Assembly: GCA_021784995.1 (NCBI GenBank)
Contig: JAJYHA010000112.1
Location: 1-16,835 of the forward strand
Source: Myxococcales bacterium
GTDB lineage: Bacteria; Myxococcota; Myxococcia; Myxococcales; Anaeromyxobacteraceae
Length of the DNA: 16,835 bases
Direction: 5' to 3'
Positions within the stretch are counted from its first letter, which is position 1. Every line of letters begins with the position of its first letter. Made by a program: the position numbers and the translations under genes. Under the pieces are notes generated by a model, which was not told the origin of the DNA, did not search any database, and saw nothing but the letters and a program-made list of their open reading frames with translations. This document shows, piece after piece, positions 16,178-16,835 of the stretch.

Positions 16178-16835
16178 GTGCGCGCGCGCCGCCTCCGCCC
16201 CGGCCACCTGGTGGTCGCCTTCACCCTCTTCGCGGCGGTGGCCGTCGGCGCCACGGGCGCCATCCTGCTCGAGCGCCACCGCGCGGCCGCGCTCGCGGCG
16301 GTGGCCGAGATCGAGGCGCTGCTCGTCTCGCTCCAGGCGCGCCTCATCGACGTGGAGGTCACGCGGCTCCTGGGCGAGATGGGGCGGCTCTCGCAGCTCG
16401 CCGAGGTGGACCTCGCCGACGGGACCCTGGAGCCCGAGAAGCGGGTCCTCCGCATCGCGCGGCGCGACACCATCCTCTTCTCGGTCGCCATCGTGATCCT
16501 GGACGAGCACGGGAGGGAGCTCTGGTCGGAGCCGCAGGGGAGCGCGCTCGCCGCGAGCGCGCCGGCGCTGGTGGGCGAGGCGCGCGGCAGCGGGCACGCC
16601 GTGCTGTCGCTCTGGCCGGGCGAGATCGACGCGGCGGCGCCCATCGCCGGGCGCGGCGCGATCGTGGGGCGGGTGGCGGTGGCGGGGCGCGACCTCTTCG
16701 GCGACGCCCTGCAGCGCGCGCTCCGCGGCGGCGGCGGCGTGGTCCTCCTCCGGGCGCCGCCGGGCGGCGCGGGTCCGGCCGTGACGGCCAGCGGCGCCAC
16801 CCTCCCGCCAGGCCTCGCCGCCCCCGGCGGCCAGG
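16178..16835 (+). CDS. Membrane-anchored sensor protein N-terminus (probable sensor kinase), cut by window
   Basis: An uninterrupted frame of 219 codons runs off the right edge, starting at GTG 16178. The protein opens [18 protein letters not shown]: a basic N-terminus, then one hydrophobic helix (about 12-32) ending before LLERHRAA, which is the inside-positive pattern of a signal anchor. An amphipathic helix follows ([20 protein letters not shown]), then [16 protein letters not shown] and a strand-like [20 protein letters not shown], the 'vlD..G.v..s' pattern of Cache/PAS-like extracytoplasmic sensors. [20 protein letters not shown] segment follows. The C-terminal output domain is outside the window. 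A sensor histidine kinase is the most usual architecture; a diguanylate cyclase or chemoreceptor is also possible. It is divergent from the dehydrogenase array across about 100 bases and may sense a related nutrient, which is conjecture. Confidence 0.65.
   Translation, partial: MRARRLRPGHLVVAFTLFAAVAVGATGAILLERHRAAALAAVAEIEALLVSLQARLIDVEVTRLLGEMGRLSQLAEVDLADGTLEPEKRVLRIARRDTILFSVAIVILDEHGRELWSEPQGSALAASAPALVGEARGSGHAVLSLWPGEIDAAAPIAGRGAIVGRVAVAGRDLFGDALQRALRGGGGVVLLRAPPGGAGPAVTASGATLPPGLAAPGGQ

Noticed and set aside
14775..16496. 573-codon plus-strand frame opposite the dehydrogenase, running into block C
   Set aside because: It is antisense to a well-recognised ACAD. The real plus-strand gene in block C is in another frame, starting at 16178.
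16058..16800. Two minus-strand frames opposite block C
   Set aside because: Their translations are R, A, S, P and E-rich without motifs, whereas the plus frame gives a signal anchor and sensor-like strands.

Overview
This is 16.8 kb of very GC-rich bacterial DNA with tightly packed genes, frequent GTG starts, 4-base start/stop overlaps and strong G/C preference at third codon positions. The gene mix is branched-chain-type (Liv) ABC importers, several acyl-CoA dehydrogenases (ACADs), a CaiB/BaiF CoA-transferase and electron-transfer flavoprotein. That is typical of soil or sediment bacteria living on fatty, aromatic or dicarboxylic acids (Rokubacteria/Methylomirabilota, Beta- or Deltaproteobacteria-like lineages). 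I cannot fix the taxon from sequence alone. I see no rRNA, tRNA, CRISPR array, insertion sequence or phage gene. No gene-free stretch exceeds about 105 bases.

Block A (1-4743, + strand) looks like one operon of six genes. It runs: an amidohydrolase cut by the window edge, an ACAD10/11-like dehydrogenase, an APH-fold small-molecule kinase, a PaaI-type hotdog thioesterase, a MaoC-type hydratase, and a ComB-family (2-phosphosulfolactate phosphatase) protein. The kinase + ACAD pair is the split form of the two domains fused in animal ACAD10/11. It also matches LvaA + LvaC of bacterial levulinate breakdown, which phosphorylate a 4-hydroxyacyl-CoA and then remove the phosphate to give an enoyl-CoA. 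A hydratase, a thioesterase and a phosphatase next door suggest a complete hydroxyacyl-CoA processing module with unknown substrate.

Block B (4806-16076, - strand, read right to left) is an 11-gene head-to-tail array: ACAD, etfB, etfA, IclR regulator, glutaryl-CoA dehydrogenase, CaiB/BaiF CoA-transferase, periplasmic binding protein, livH, livM, livG, livF. It reads as uptake of an acid (binding protein + LivHMGF), CoA activation (CaiB/BaiF), oxidation and decarboxylation to crotonyl-CoA (GcdH), and electron removal by ETF, with IclR as the likely local switch. Blocks A and B converge at 4744-4805.

Block C (16178-16835, + strand) is the start of a divergent gene. It encodes a membrane-anchored protein with an extracytoplasmic sensor-like region and runs off the window. 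It is probably a sensor kinase or similar receptor, and it may be translated from a leaderless mRNA.

Points most worth a second look: the ComB-family phosphatase inside a hydroxyacyl-CoA kinase/dehydrogenase operon, an arginine in place of the Walker A lysine of LivF, a 98-base out-of-frame livM/livG overlap, a codon-usage switch inside etfA, and a 12-bp perfect hairpin between the binding-protein gene and livH.
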